64,000 bases of DNA, taken from NCBI GenBank assembly GCA_017656385.1, contig JACDNX010000007.1, positions 1 through 64,000 on the forward strand, given 5' to 3'. The notes below the pieces were generated by a model. The model saw nothing but the letters and a program-made list of their open reading frames with translations, had not been told where the DNA came from and made no database searches. The position numbers and the translations under genes are program-made. Positions within the stretch are counted from its first letter, which is position 1. The number at the start of each line of letters is the position of its first letter. Shown here one piece after another: positions 1-9,363 of the stretch. This DNA is from Thermodesulfobacterium sp. (GTDB lineage: Bacteria; Desulfobacterota; Thermodesulfobacteria; Thermodesulfobacteriales; Thermodesulfobacteriaceae).

Positions 1-1132
1 CATTTTCATACTTTTTCTTAATTATCCTGTAATCTTCTTCCACACTTTTTAACCAGGCAAGTGCAGTTTCATAGTTTTCCTTTGCGGTTTGCCAGTTTTT
101 ATAGTTGCTAAAAATTTCCTGTTTTATATTAAGTTCTGTGGAAATTTTTTCAAAGTTCTTTTGCTCCAAAACTGCTCTTTCTTTTTGAAGCTTTGCAACC
201 CTTGAAAAACCTAAAAATATAGGAAAGGTTATCCTTATTCCTGCTATAAATTCTTCATCTGGCTGGGGTAAATTTTCATATTTATAGTAACTACTAAAGA
301 TATCTACAGATGGATAAAATTCACCCTTTACACTTTTAATCTTTTCTTCCTGAGCAAGTATCTCCTTTTCTTTAGCTTTTAATTCTGGTCTTTTGGTTAG
401 TCCTATCTTAATACAATCTGCTAATTCTTTAACTTTAAGTTTTTCTTCTTCAACTGGTAAAAATTCAAATTTATCTATTTTGGCAATATCATAATTTATC
501 AGAGTAAAAACATTAGCTTTGGCAATTTCAGCAGTGTATTTGTGATTTGTTACATTAAACTCAGCTTCTTTAACTTTTGCCTGTGCATCAAGAACATCTG
601 CATAAGGGGAAAGTCCCACTTCATACCTTTTTTGAGCAAGTTTGAGCAATGTTTTTGCATCTTCTAAATCTGCTAAGGCTGCTTCGTAAAGAGCTTTTTG
701 TTTAAAATACTCTAAATAGGCTTGAACTATATTAAGAGATATATTTAAGATAGTACTTCTGATATTTTCATCCTGAGAAGAAATTAAAAGAAGAGCCTCT
801 TTATAGCTATGCCAGGTTGAAAAACCAGAAAAAATGTTCCAGTTTAAATAAGGTCCCCATTTTTGATAATCAATAGTGGGGGCATTTTTTCCTTGATCCC
901 ATCTCTGAAAACTATACTCTAAATATAAATAGGGGAAAAACTCTGATTTAACAAGATTTTTTTGGTAGAAATACTGCTCTTTTACTTTTGATGCAATATT
1001 AATTTGAGGATTGTTTTTAATTCCTATTAGGATGACATCCTCTAAGGATAAGGTTTGAACTCCCCAAAGATTAGAAGTCCAACTAAAACTGAAAACCCAG
1101 ATAAATAATATAAACCATAAAAACTTTCTCAT
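1..1132 (-). CDS. TolC-family outer-membrane efflux protein (C-terminus cut by window edge)
   Basis: Reading the minus strand from the ATG at 1130-1132 gives an open frame of 377 codons that runs off the window. The product starts with a signal peptide (MRKFLWFILFIWVFSFS...) and continues with TolC-type helical repeats. Recognisable pieces are 'LSLEDVILIGIKNNPQI', the repeat 'AQKRYEVGLSPYADVLDAQ' and the second-repeat 'GLTKRPELKAKEKEIL'. TolC-family proteins form trimeric outer-membrane/periplasmic channels for tripartite RND or ABC exporters or type I secretion. Partner genes would lie beyond position 1, so the substrate cannot be given. The start is supported by an AGGAAA ribosome site and an upstream promoter with an operator-like palindrome. 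The family call is secure; the specific role is not. Confidence 0.88.
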   Translation of the reverse strand, partial: MRKFLWFILFIWVFSFSWTSNLWGVQTLSLEDVILIGIKNNPQINIASKVKEQYFYQKNLVKSEFFPYLYLEYSFQRWDQGKNAPTIDYQKWGPYLNWNIFSGFSTWHSYKEALLLISSQDENIRSTILNISLNIVQAYLEYFKQKALYEAALADLEDAKTLLKLAQKRYEVGLSPYADVLDAQAKVKEAEFNVTNHKYTAEIAKANVFTLINYDIAKIDKFEFLPVEEEKLKVKELADCIKIGLTKRPELKAKEKEILAQEEKIKSVKGEFYPSVDIFSSYYKYENLPQPDEEFIAGIRITFPIFLGFSRVAKLQKERAVLEQKNFEKISTELNIKQEIFSNYKNWQTAKENYETALAWLKSVEEDYRIIKKKYEN

Positions 1133-1148
1133 AGAAAATTTCCTTTAT

Positions 1149-1160
1149 GTAAGTGCTTAC
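1149..1160. promoter_or_regulatory. Operator-like palindrome GTAAG-TG-CTTAC
   Basis: A perfect 5-bp inverted repeat with a 2-nt centre lies just downstream of the -10 box, between promoter and ribosome site of the tolC-like gene. Position and symmetry fit a repressor operator, for example TetR-type, which commonly controls efflux operons. The regulator is not in the window. Confidence 0.4.
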
Positions 1161-1162
1161 TT

Positions 1163-1191
1163 AATTTATTATCTTTTTAAATATTTGTCAA
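1163..1191 (-). promoter_or_regulatory. Sigma-70-type promoter of the tolC-like gene
   Basis: On the minus strand a perfect -35 TTGACA (complement of 1186-1191) is followed after 17 nt by TAAATT (complement of 1163-1168). It lies in the 66-nt gap between the permease stop and the tolC-like start. This suggests the efflux gene is transcribed separately from the infB operon. Confidence 0.6.
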
Positions 1192-1198
1192 GATGGAT

Positions 1199-2590
1199 TT
1201 ACCTGGGGGATTTTTGATTTATTAAGCTATGTTTATATCCGTAAAAGCGGTAGATTAAAATTCCCAAAAAGCTCCATACCAAAAATCTAATCCAAGTATC
1301 AAAAGGAAGTCCAAGCATTATAAATAGTAGAAAAACTAAATTTATGGGAAGAACAACCTTGGAAAAAGGAACCCTAAAAGCAGGTTTGTATTCTTTGTAT
1401 CTTCTAACCATGATTACAGCTATTCCTATTATGAAGTATGCAAAAAGAGTTCCTATATTTATTAATTCTGCAAGGATTTTTAAAGGAAGAAAACCTGCAA
1501 AAAGAGACAAAAATATCGCACCAAAAAGAGAAGCTTTATAAGGGGTGAAGTATTTATAATGAACTTCAGAAAAAGACTTAAATATTAATCCATCTCTTGC
1601 AAGAGCATAAAGAACTCTTGTAAATCCTATAGCCATAACAAGCATCACTGAGGTTATTGTTATTACTGCTCCTAAGGAAATAAAGTTAGCCACCCATTTT
1701 TCGTTAACTTTATACATGGCATAGGCAAGGGCATCAGGTTTTCCTTCATACTCCCAGTAAGGAAGCATTCCTACCAAGGTAAAAGAGACTATTATATAGA
1801 GAAAGGTTATTATCAGTAAAGATAAGAGTAAACCTCTGGGGAGGGTTTTTTTAACATCCTTAGTTTCTTCAGCAAGTGTAGCAAGTGCATCAAATCCAAG
1901 GTAGGCAAACACTATAAGAGAGGCTCCACTCCATACCCCTTTCCATCCATAGGGCATAAAGTTTTTTAAATTTTCCCAGTTTATATACTTTACTCCCACT
2001 ACCACAAAAATTGTCAAAATAAGCAATTTTAAAGTAACTACGAGATTATTCACTAAAGCACTTTTTCTTATTCCTATGGTTACAAGAAAAAATATTAGAA
2101 TAACAGCAAGGAAGGCAAAAAGATCAATAAAAGTGCCTTGCTGAAAATTTATAGGACCTGATAAAGCTTTTGGTAATACAAAGTTAAAGTTATTTTTTAA
2201 AAAAGCTTTTAAATAGCCTGACCATCCTGTTGCAACAGCAGCTGTTGCAACACCGTATTCAAGTAGAATGTTCCAGCCTACTAACCAAGCAAAAAACTCT
2301 CCCAAAACAAAGTAAGTGTAGTTGTAAGCACCACCTGCAAGAGGAAAAGCAGAACAAAGTTCAGCATACACAAGAGCTGTGATTCCAATTCCTATACCAG
2401 CTAATGTAAAAGAAAGTATAATAGCAGGTCCTGCGTAAGAAGCTGCTGCCTCTCCTGTGATAACAAAAATACCTGCACCAACAACAGCCCCAATCCCTAT
2501 AAAGACTATATCCCATAAACGAAGCGCTCTTTTTAACTGAGATTCTGTCTTTTCAGCAAGATTTAAGGGCTTTTTTCTAAATATTTCCAT
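1199..2590 (-). CDS. APC-superfamily amino acid permease
   Basis: Inner-membrane secondary transporter of the amino acid/polyamine/organocation superfamily, likely importing or exchanging an amino acid. The frame is open from 2647 (482 codons), but the first 19 codons overlap marC. I prefer the ATG at 2588-2590 (MEIFRKKPLN), giving 463 aa; the ATG at 2600-2602 is an alternative, and no start has a clear ribosome site. The N-terminal helix-1 signature GIGAVVGAGIFVITG is typical of the family's substrate-binding break. About twelve hydrophobic segments follow, with the conserved 'IVFAYLGFDALATLAEE' region in the middle. It is the last gene of the infB-led minus-strand run and starts about 20 nt after the marC stop. 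Substrate specificity cannot be read from the sequence. Confidence 0.85.
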   Translation of the reverse strand: MEIFRKKPLNLAEKTESQLKRALRLWDIVFIGIGAVVGAGIFVITGEAAASYAGPAIILSFTLAGIGIGITALVYAELCSAFPLAGGAYNYTYFVLGEFFAWLVGWNILLEYGVATAAVATGWSGYLKAFLKNNFNFVLPKALSGPINFQQGTFIDLFAFLAVILIFFLVTIGIRKSALVNNLVVTLKLLILTIFVVVGVKYINWENLKNFMPYGWKGVWSGASLIVFAYLGFDALATLAEETKDVKKTLPRGLLLSLLIITFLYIIVSFTLVGMLPYWEYEGKPDALAYAMYKVNEKWVANFISLGAVITITSVMLVMAIGFTRVLYALARDGLIFKSFSEVHYKYFTPYKASLFGAIFLSLFAGFLPLKILAELINIGTLFAYFIIGIAVIMVRRYKEYKPAFRVPFSKVVLPINLVFLLFIMLGLPFDTWIRFLVWSFLGILIYRFYGYKHSLINQKSPR

Positions 2591-2609
2591 AATTGAAATC
2601 ATAATTATA

Positions 2610-3224
2610 CTAAAAAATTTCTCTGAGTCCAGTAGTAATATACTCAACAGCTATACTTGCCAGAATTAAACCAAGAATTCTTACTACAGCTTTGGTTCCG
2701 AGCTCTCCCAGAAATTTTGAAATCCTAAAAGATTGTGAAAAAATCAAAAAAGTTATCAGTAAAACTAAAAAAATTACTATAGATAGCCACAACTTTATAT
2801 AAATCCCGGAGGTATTGCTTAAAATAATAGTAGTTGTTATAGCTCCAGGACCAGCTAAATAAGGGATACCAAGAGGAACAATGGAGACATCTTCTCTTTC
2901 TTTGATTTTAACAGTCTCTTTTTCGGTAGTTTTTACCTGGGTAGTTTTTCCAAAAAGCATTTCTATTGCTATAAGAAAAAGAAGTATCCCTCCAGCTATT
3001 TTAAAAGAAGAAATAGAAATTTGAAAGAAAGAAAGCAGATAGTTCCCCATCCATAAAAAAAGTAGAAGAGTTATAAAAGCTGTAAAGGAAGCTCTTAAAG
3101 CTATCTTTCTTCGCTCATACTCGGTATAACCTTCTGTGATACTTAAAAAGAAAGGGACACCACCTATAGGATCGATAATTGTAAAAAGAGTTAAAAAACT
3201 TTTTATTAAGAAGCCTGTTTCCAT
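2610..3224 (-). CDS. MarC-family integral membrane protein
   Basis: A 204-aa protein with about six membrane segments matching the MarC/YhgN (UPF0056) family. Typical features are the N-terminal 'FLTLFTIIDPIGGVPFFLSI' and 'PLGIPYLAGPGAITTTIIL' in the second half. Members are inner-membrane proteins of unresolved function; the old link to multiple antibiotic resistance was not upheld. The ATG has an AAGGA ribosome site inside the end of the upstream flippase-like gene, which it overlaps by 19 nt, so the two are probably translationally coupled. Confidence 0.85.
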   Translation of the reverse strand: METGFLIKSFLTLFTIIDPIGGVPFFLSITEGYTEYERRKIALRASFTAFITLLLFLWMGNYLLSFFQISISSFKIAGGILLFLIAIEMLFGKTTQVKTTEKETVKIKEREDVSIVPLGIPYLAGPGAITTTIILSNTSGIYIKLWLSIVIFLVLLITFLIFSQSFRISKFLGELGTKAVVRILGLILASIAVEYITTGLREIF

Positions 3225-4102
3225 AAGTTTTTTTCCTTAAGATAAAAATAAATTCCTGGCAATGCGGAAATTAAAATCAGGGAATATCCCAGAAGTCCTA
3301 AGGAAATTCCATATTCTAAGGAGTAATGTAAAAAGGATAAAAAGTAGCCCAAAGTTCCTTCTCTTACTCCCAAACCCGAAATACTCAAAGGTAAGGCAGC
3401 AAGAAAACTAACTACTGGAATAATTACAAAAAGATAATAAAACTTAAGATTAAGGTGCAAAGCTTTACTTAGAAATACAAACTGCAAGACAAAAAGAGTT
3501 TGTATCACAAAACCCAGCAGTAAAGGTTTTATATTATGAGGGAAAAGGACAGGCTTTAGATATTCTGGAGGATAGTATTTTAAAATTATTATATTTCCTA
3601 GAATTCCTCCTAATATCACTCCATAAACTAAATATGTTAAGAAATAATAGAAGTTATGTGGTAGAAATTTTCCAAAAGCAGGTAAAGACCAAGCTAAAAT
3701 TAAAAAAATTCCAGAAAGACCAAACATCCTGTCAAAAAAAACACTTAAACTTGCTTTTTTCCAGTCTAATCCTGCTCTGGTGAGTAAAAAAGTTCTTAAT
3801 ACATCTCCTCCTATAATACCTGGAAAAACAGTATTTAGAGAGAAACCCATTAAGTATGTTTTTAAATAGAATAGATACTTGGTTTTGAATTTCCAGCTTT
3901 CACAAATACTTTTCCAGCGCAATGCTATTAAAGCCTGAAAAGTGTAAAAACTCAGCAAAGCCAAAAAGTAGTAAAAAATAGAAATATTTTTGAATATGTT
4001 TTTAAGTTTTTCAAAGTCGGTTTTTTTAAAGAGTATATAAAAAATGGAAAATGTAATAGAAATTCTCAAGAAAAGAAAAAAATAAGATTTAAATTTTTTC
4101 AT
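3206..4102 (-). CDS. Flippase-like membrane protein (LPG_synthase_TM/YbhN family)
   Basis: A 298-aa polytopic protein related to the transmembrane region of lysylphosphatidylglycerol synthase (UPF0104, AglD/YbhN-like). Seen directly: several hydrophobic helices, the signature 'NTVFPGIIGGDVLRTFLL' and a C-terminal 'PLSISGLGVREG', both hallmarks of the family. There is no catalytic lysyl-transfer domain, so it is not MprF itself. Family members are thought to move or modify lipids or lipid-linked sugars. It starts 3 nt after the truB stop, within the same operon. The family call is firm; substrate and role are unknown. Confidence 0.8.
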   Translation of the reverse strand: MKKFKSYFFLFLRISITFSIFYILFKKTDFEKLKNIFKNISIFYYFLALLSFYTFQALIALRWKSICESWKFKTKYLFYLKTYLMGFSLNTVFPGIIGGDVLRTFLLTRAGLDWKKASLSVFFDRMFGLSGIFLILAWSLPAFGKFLPHNFYYFLTYLVYGVILGGILGNIIILKYYPPEYLKPVLFPHNIKPLLLGFVIQTLFVLQFVFLSKALHLNLKFYYLFVIIPVVSFLAALPLSISGLGVREGTLGYFLSFLHYSLEYGISLGLLGYSLILISALPGIYFYLKEKNLWKQAS

Positions 4103-4105
4103 TTT

Positions 4106-5056
4106 TTAGTCTTTAAATACCCTGAAGTATTTAATGTAAGTAGCAGAGGGATTAAGAAGCGGATTTTCTATAATAGCTACCAGTTTGCCTTTTGTATTGA
4201 CAATTCTCATCCATTTTTCAGTAGGTGAAACCACGAGTTTCTGAAATTTTATAAAAGAAAGAAAAGATGAAGTGTAAATTTGGCGTCCATCTTTTATTTT
4301 TTGTGAAAGGTCTTCACTTACTATAATTTTAGGCAGGAATTCAAGAGCTTCTTCTGGAGGAATGATAAAGGGCATAATTTTGTCTATCCCTTCAGAAACA
4401 AGCTCTTTCAATTCTTCCAAAGATATAGCTTTATCTAAGGTAAAAACACTTTTTTTCAATCTTCTCAAACTTGTAAGAACTGCTCCACATTCTAATTTTT
4501 CTCCAAGCTCATGAATTAAAGATCTTACATAGGTTCCTTTAGAGCAGTGAAGGTAAAAACGAACCTTTGAATTCTCCTTAGCAAGGATTTTAAATTCGGT
4601 AATTTTTATTTTCCTGGGCTTTTTGGGAATAAAGATTCCGTTTCTGGCATATTTATAAAGAGGTCTTCCTTTATACTTGGTAGCAGAAAAAGGAGGTGGA
4701 ACCTGTTCAATCTCTCCTAAGAAAGAGTTAGCTACTTTCTGTATTTTATTTATATCTATTTCTGGAACATCTTTTTTAGCTACAATCTCTCCGGTTATGT
4801 CATAAGTTTCTGTAGTTATACCAAGCTGAAATTCACCTTCATAAACCTTGTCTCCTTCCAGAAAAATTTCTGCCAATTTCGTGGCATTATTTAGAAAAAT
4901 AGGTAAAACACCTGTAGCAATAGGATCAAGTGTTCCTCCATGCCCGGCTTTTTTTACTCTTAAAATTTTTCTAACCTTTTCTAAGGTCTCAGTAGAGGTA
5001 AGACCTTTTGGTTTATCTACTACTAAAATACCGTTTAATGAAGATTTAACCTTCAT
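4106..5056 (-). CDS. truB: tRNA pseudouridine(55) synthase TruB
   Basis: Converts U55 in the T loop of tRNA to pseudouridine. The 316-aa protein has the N-terminal 'GILVVDKPKGLTS' motif and the catalytic loop GHGGTLDPIATG, with the nucleophile Asp at residue 44. It also has 'SATKYKGRPLYKYAR' and 'GTYVRSLIHELGEKL', and a C-terminal PUA-like region that may bind the tRNA acceptor stem. The ATG overlaps the nrnA stop (ATGA), indicating coupled translation. The order infB, DUF503, rbfA, nrnA, truB is a classic bacterial translation-operon arrangement. Confidence 0.97.
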   Translation of the reverse strand: MKVKSSLNGILVVDKPKGLTSTETLEKVRKILRVKKAGHGGTLDPIATGVLPIFLNNATKLAEIFLEGDKVYEGEFQLGITTETYDITGEIVAKKDVPEIDINKIQKVANSFLGEIEQVPPPFSATKYKGRPLYKYARNGIFIPKKPRKIKITEFKILAKENSKVRFYLHCSKGTYVRSLIHELGEKLECGAVLTSLRRLKKSVFTLDKAISLEELKELVSEGIDKIMPFIIPPEEALEFLPKIIVSEDLSQKIKDGRQIYTSSFLSFIKFQKLVVSPTEKWMRIVNTKGKLVAIIENPLLNPSATYIKYFRVFKD

Positions 5057-6033
5057 AGGAAACTTTTTAACTCCTCTTTAAAAGATTTTAAAAATTCATA
5101 AAAATTGTTAACTTTTGTTTTAAAACCACAGGCATATTTATGTCCGCCACCTCCAAAATTTTTAGCCAATTCAAGAATTTCAATAGGAGCTCTACTTCTA
5201 AGACTTACACTTACTATATTTTTTTCAACTTCTTTTACCAAAGCTGAGATTTTAACTCCTTTTATACTTCTTAAAAAATTGGCAAAATCACTCAAGTTTT
5301 TAGAACCTATTTTTTGAATATCTTCATAAGTTAAGTAAGAGATTGCTATAACTCCATTTTTTAAAAATTCAAGTCTTGCTAAAACTATCTTTAGAGTTTC
5401 AACCTCATTCAGGGAAATGTTTTCAAAAAGGGAAGTAGCCACTAAATAGGGTTTAGCACCAAGATTAGAAAGCTCACTTGCTATTAGAAAAGTCTCACTG
5501 TTTACATTTTCGTATTTAAAACAACCAGTGTCAAAGTAAAGTCCTGCAAGTAAATTTTGTGCCATCTCTGGTGTGATGAGAAAGTTTCCACTTTTAAGAA
5601 GTTTGTAGATTAAAACAGTGGTAGAAGGTGCTGAAGGATCAATTATTGCTATTTCTTTTCCAGAAAAAGCTTTTTTATTTGTGTCAGGGTGATGATGATC
5701 TATAATAATAAAAACTTTAGAAAAAGATACTTTTTCAAGCACCTTTTCTGGAATTCTTTCTGGAGTATGTGCATCCAAGACAATTGTAACAGGATTGTGG
5801 AGTTTTAAATTAAAGTTATCTACCAAAATAAGATCTTTTGAATAAAGTAAAAATTCAGCATTTTCAGGAATATTCTCTACAAGAGGAAAGGATTTTTTAT
5901 TAAGTGATTTGAAAAGAATGTGCAAACTAAGCATAGAAGAAATTCCATCTATATCTGGATTAATATGAGTAATTAGCACAAAGTTTTCAAAAGAATTGAA
6001 GATTTGAAAAACTTTTTCCGATTTTTCATTCAT
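5053..6033 (-). CDS. nrnA: DHH-family phosphoesterase NrnA-like (nanoRNase / pAp phosphatase)
   Basis: A 326-aa cytoplasmic DHH/DHHA1 phosphoesterase. NrnA-type enzymes degrade 2-5 nt RNA fragments and dephosphorylate 3'-phosphoadenosine 5'-phosphate (pAp). Metal-binding motifs are visible: 'HINPDIDGISS' (Asp27, Asp29), 'VLDAHTPER' near 86-93 and the DHH triad at 112-114. The DHHA1 substrate loop GGGGHKYACGF lies near the C-terminus. It overlaps rbfA by 8 nt and truB by 4 nt. pAp phosphatase activity would suit a sulfate-metabolising or acyl-carrier-active cell, but this is known only for relatives. Confidence 0.9.
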   Translation of the reverse strand: MNEKSEKVFQIFNSFENFVLITHINPDIDGISSMLSLHILFKSLNKKSFPLVENIPENAEFLLYSKDLILVDNFNLKLHNPVTIVLDAHTPERIPEKVLEKVSFSKVFIIIDHHHPDTNKKAFSGKEIAIIDPSAPSTTVLIYKLLKSGNFLITPEMAQNLLAGLYFDTGCFKYENVNSETFLIASELSNLGAKPYLVATSLFENISLNEVETLKIVLARLEFLKNGVIAISYLTYEDIQKIGSKNLSDFANFLRSIKGVKISALVKEVEKNIVSVSLRSRAPIEILELAKNFGGGGHKYACGFKTKVNNFYEFLKSFKEELKSFL

Positions 6034-6382
6034 TTTTTATTTTAGCTTTTTGAGAAATTTTGGCAAAAAGTTCGTCTAACTTTTTTTCTTTTTCCAATCT
6101 ATCATCTTTGCGAAACTCAATATCAGGTAGAAACTTGAGAGTTATTTTTTCTCTCAGAAGTTTTTTAATATATCCTTTGGCTTTATTTAAAGCTTTTTCT
6201 ACTTCTTCGGTGTCTCCTTTATATACCGTAAAGTAAACAATTGCTTTTTTTAAGTCATCTCCGATCCTTACTTCAGTAAGAGTTATCAATTGTTTAAATA
6301 CAGGATTATTCAGCTCATACATTATGATTTCTGAAATAACTTCTTGCAATAAACTGGCTACTTTTTTTGATCTGTGAGACAT
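6026..6382 (-). CDS. rbfA: 30S ribosome-binding factor RbfA
   Basis: A 118-aa single KH-fold protein needed for maturation of the 16S rRNA 5' end in 30S subunits. The sequence has the family opening 'RSKKVASLLQEVISEII', the central 'VRIGDDLKKAIVYFTVY' and 'LKFLPDIEFRKDDR' near the end. Length is normal for the family. It sits between DUF503 and nrnA in the standard infB operon order. Confidence 0.95.
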   Translation of the reverse strand: MSHRSKKVASLLQEVISEIIMYELNNPVFKQLITLTEVRIGDDLKKAIVYFTVYKGDTEEVEKALNKAKGYIKKLLREKITLKFLPDIEFRKDDRLEKEKKLDELFAKISQKAKIKNE

Positions 6383-6389
6383 TTAATTA

Positions 6390-6680
6390 TTAATAGGATA
6401 TGAAATCTATTTCTGCCTTAATAATTTCTAATCTTCCGTCATTTTGAATGAAATTCAAAATAGAAGTCAGTTTCCTATCTACGAATTTTTGGTCTTTCCC
6501 TACTATACTTATACCAAGAGTTGTTTTTTGCCAGAGATCATGTCCATCTACTTCAGCCAAAGATATTTTTTTAAACTCAGACTCAATTTTATGAAGAAGT
6601 CCCTTTAGTATCTGTCTTTTTGATTTTAAAGAATTAGGCTCAGGAAAGAAAATCTCAATTTTAGCTACACCAACCACCAT
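6390..6680 (-). CDS. DUF503-family protein (YlxP-like)
   Basis: A 96-aa protein of the DUF503/YlxP family, recognised by 'FFPEPNSLKSKRQILKGLL' and 'SLAEVDGHDLWQKTTLGISI'. The family is usually encoded between infB and rbfA, as here. Its biochemical role is unknown; a part in ribosome maturation is assumed only from gene order. It starts 1 nt after the infB stop, so its ribosome site lies within infB. Confidence 0.9.
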   Translation of the reverse strand: MVVGVAKIEIFFPEPNSLKSKRQILKGLLHKIESEFKKISLAEVDGHDLWQKTTLGISIVGKDQKFVDRKLTSILNFIQNDGRLEIIKAEIDFISY

Positions 6681-6681
6681 T

Positions 6682-9243
6682 TTATAGCTCCGGTGCTACT
6701 TCTCTTATTTCAAATGCCTCTATTATGTCTCCTTCTTTTATATCTTGAAAATTTTCTATTCTGAGTCCACACTCGTATCCTGCTGCTACCTCTCTTACAT
6801 CTTCTTTAAAACGCTTTAGAGAGGCTATATTACCTGTAAAGATTACAACTCCATCTCTTATTACTCTTACTTTGTTATTTCTATGAATTGTTCCCTCTTT
6901 TACATAGCAACCAGCAACAATCCCGATCTTGGGTATTTTGAAGGTTGCTCTTACTTCGGCAATACCTGTAATATGTTCTTCAAGCTTAGGTTCAAGAAGT
7001 CCTGCCATAGCTTTTTTGATATCATCAAGAAGCTGATAAATTACATCATAGAACTTGATCTCTACTTTTTCATTTTTAGCAACATTTTTAGCATTAGGAG
7101 TAGGTCTTACATTGAATCCTACTACTATGGCATTAGAAGCCGAAGCAAGCATAACATCACTTTCTGAAATTGCTCCAATTCCTGCACGAATAACATTAAC
7201 CTTTACTTTTTCAGTAGAGAGTTTTGCTAAAGAAGTTTTTAATGCTTCTAATGTGCCTTGAGTATCTGCTTTTAATACGATATTTAGTTCTTTTATTTCT
7301 CCCTCTTTAAGTTTTTCAAAAAGTTTTTCCAAGGAGAGTTTAGCTTCTTTTGCAGCTTCTGCTTCACGGGCTTTTCTCTGACGATACTCTGCGATTTTTC
7401 TTGCCTTTTCTTCTTCATCAAGCACAATAAAGTCATCTCCTGCCTGAGGGACTTCTTCAAATCCAAGTATTTCAACAGGGATAGAGGGTGTAGCAACTTT
7501 TATTCTATTTCCATAACTATCAAACATAGCTCTTACTCTTCCATAAGTAAGGCCAGCTACAAAAACATTTCCTTCCTTTAGAGTTCCTTCCTGAACAATA
7601 ACTGTAGCAACAGGTCCTCTTCCTTTGTCAAGCTTACTTTCAATAATTCTTCCTCTGGCTGGTCTATCGTAAGCTGCTTTTAATTCAAGCATTTCTGCTT
7701 GTAAGAGCACAAGCTCCAAAAGCTCTTCTATTCCTACTCTTTTTTTGGCAGAAATATTAGCTACAAGAGTATCTCCTCCCCAGTCTTCAGGAACAAGTCC
7801 CAGTTCTGCTAACTGAGATTTAACTTTTTCAGGGTTAGCCTCTGGTTTATCAATTTTGTTTATGGCAACTACAATGGGAACTTTTGCTGCTTTTGCGTGT
7901 TCAATGGCTTCTTTTGTCTGTTCCATAACTCCATCGTCAGCAGCAACAACAAGAATAACTATATCTGTAACCTGAGCCCCTCTTGCTCTCATAGAAGTAA
8001 AAGCTTCATGCCCTGGAGTATCAATAAAAGTTATAACCTTTCCATCTTCCAGCTTTACAGTATATGCTCCTATATGCTGTGTGATCCCTCCAGCTTCTTT
8101 ACTTACTACATCAGTTTTTCTTATAGCATCAAGAAGCGTTGTTTTTCCATGGTCAACATGTCCCATTACTGTAACTACAGGAGGTCTTGGTTTTAATTCC
8201 TCTGGAGATGGAGGAATATATTGAAGAAGAATTTCTTCTTCAATTGGAGCTTTTTCTACTTGGTATCCAAATTCATCAGCTAAAATAGCTGCAGTATCAG
8301 CATCTATTGATTGATTAGCAGTTAAAGGCATGCCCATTTGCAAGGATTTCTTTATAAGTTCACTTATTTTTACTCCCATTAACTTAGCTAATTCGCTAAC
8401 CTGAATGGTTTCATAGATTTTGATTTTTCTTTCTTTAGGAGGAAGTGTAGGAGGTCTTTCTGATTTTTTCTCTGCCTTTTCTTTTGTCCTTTTGTGCTTT
8501 TCTTCTTCAATTTCTTCTTCTTTCTCAAAAAGAACCTCTGGCTCTTCTTCAAATAAGAAATCTTCTATTTCTTTTTCAAGTTCCTTTTTAGGTTTTTTAC
8601 TTGGTCTCTTTTTACCTTTTCTTTTTTCTTTTCGCTCAAGCTCTTTTTCTTTCTTTTTCTTTTTTATTTCTTCCTCTGGTTTAGGAGGTTTTTCAGGTTT
8701 TTCTTCAGTAACAGCTACAGGAGGCTCCTCTTTTTTTGGTTTAAAAGGTTTTTCCCTTCTTGTTCTGAAATCAGTAACTACTCTTTTTTCACGAGAGGGT
8801 TTTTCCTCTTTTTGAGCTACTTCTAAGGCCTCTTTTTTCTCTTCTTTTTCTTCAAGTTTGATACTTTCTTTTTCAGGGGTTTTCTCTTTAACAGCAACCT
8901 TTACTTCAGAAGGTTCAGAAGGAACTTCTTTAGGAACTTTCTCTTTCTTCTTTTTTCTTATGATTAATTTTTTCTTCTTAGGTTTTTCTAATTCTTCAGG
9001 CTCTAAAATTTCTGAAATGGTGCTTTCTGAAAGATCAGTTTGATGTTTTTCAATTTCTTCCCTTTTTATGACAATAAAGTCTGCTCTTTTGTTAAAAAGA
9101 GCTTTTATCTTTTGAGCTTCTTCCTCATTTACAGAAGAGGCTATTGTTTTTACACTAAAACCCTTTTCTTGAAGCTCCTTAAGAAGCTCTTTTGGATCTA
9201 AATTTAATTCCTTAGCCAGTTCTCCAACTTTTATCTTTGCCAT
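6682..9243 (-). CDS. infB: Translation initiation factor IF-2
   Basis: An 853-aa GTPase that brings initiator fMet-tRNA to the 30S subunit and promotes subunit joining. Domains in order: an IF2_N module (residues 1-55); a long Lys/Glu-rich linker of low complexity (about 85-270); a second IF2_N (about 275-330). The G domain has GHVDHGKT at 361-368, DTPG at 408-411 and NKID at 462-465. Beta-barrel and C-terminal tRNA-binding domains follow. The gene heads the minus-strand operon directly, with no nusA upstream; the divergent kdsB begins 120 nt away. The frame opposite the charged linker gives a Ser/Phe-rich spurious ORF. Confidence 0.98.
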   Translation of the reverse strand: MAKIKVGELAKELNLDPKELLKELQEKGFSVKTIASSVNEEEAQKIKALFNKRADFIVIKREEIEKHQTDLSESTISEILEPEELEKPKKKKLIIRKKKKEKVPKEVPSEPSEVKVAVKEKTPEKESIKLEEKEEKKEALEVAQKEEKPSREKRVVTDFRTRREKPFKPKKEEPPVAVTEEKPEKPPKPEEEIKKKKKEKELERKEKRKGKKRPSKKPKKELEKEIEDFLFEEEPEVLFEKEEEIEEEKHKRTKEKAEKKSERPPTLPPKERKIKIYETIQVSELAKLMGVKISELIKKSLQMGMPLTANQSIDADTAAILADEFGYQVEKAPIEEEILLQYIPPSPEELKPRPPVVTVMGHVDHGKTTLLDAIRKTDVVSKEAGGITQHIGAYTVKLEDGKVITFIDTPGHEAFTSMRARGAQVTDIVILVVAADDGVMEQTKEAIEHAKAAKVPIVVAINKIDKPEANPEKVKSQLAELGLVPEDWGGDTLVANISAKKRVGIEELLELVLLQAEMLELKAAYDRPARGRIIESKLDKGRGPVATVIVQEGTLKEGNVFVAGLTYGRVRAMFDSYGNRIKVATPSIPVEILGFEEVPQAGDDFIVLDEEEKARKIAEYRQRKAREAEAAKEAKLSLEKLFEKLKEGEIKELNIVLKADTQGTLEALKTSLAKLSTEKVKVNVIRAGIGAISESDVMLASASNAIVVGFNVRPTPNAKNVAKNEKVEIKFYDVIYQLLDDIKKAMAGLLEPKLEEHITGIAEVRATFKIPKIGIVAGCYVKEGTIHRNNKVRVIRDGVVIFTGNIASLKRFKEDVREVAAGYECGLRIENFQDIKEGDIIEAFEIREVAPEL

Positions 9244-9363
9244 TAGACACCTTCGATTTAAAGAATTTTTTAAGTTTTAAAAAAGTTTAAATAAGTTTAA
9301 TAGTAAAGTCGGAAAATTCAAGAGCTCCTTTTATTTTAAAAAAATTAGATTAAATTTAACTTA

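Noticed and set aside
2591-2647. Upstream start (position 2647) for the APC permease
   Set aside because: The first 19 codons overlap marC and are not permease-like; the conserved start MEIFRKKPLN begins at 2590.
8420-8815. A 131-codon Ser/Phe-rich frame on the plus strand
   Set aside because: It is the exact antisense of the Lys/Glu-rich linker of infB; the odd composition is explained by that linker.
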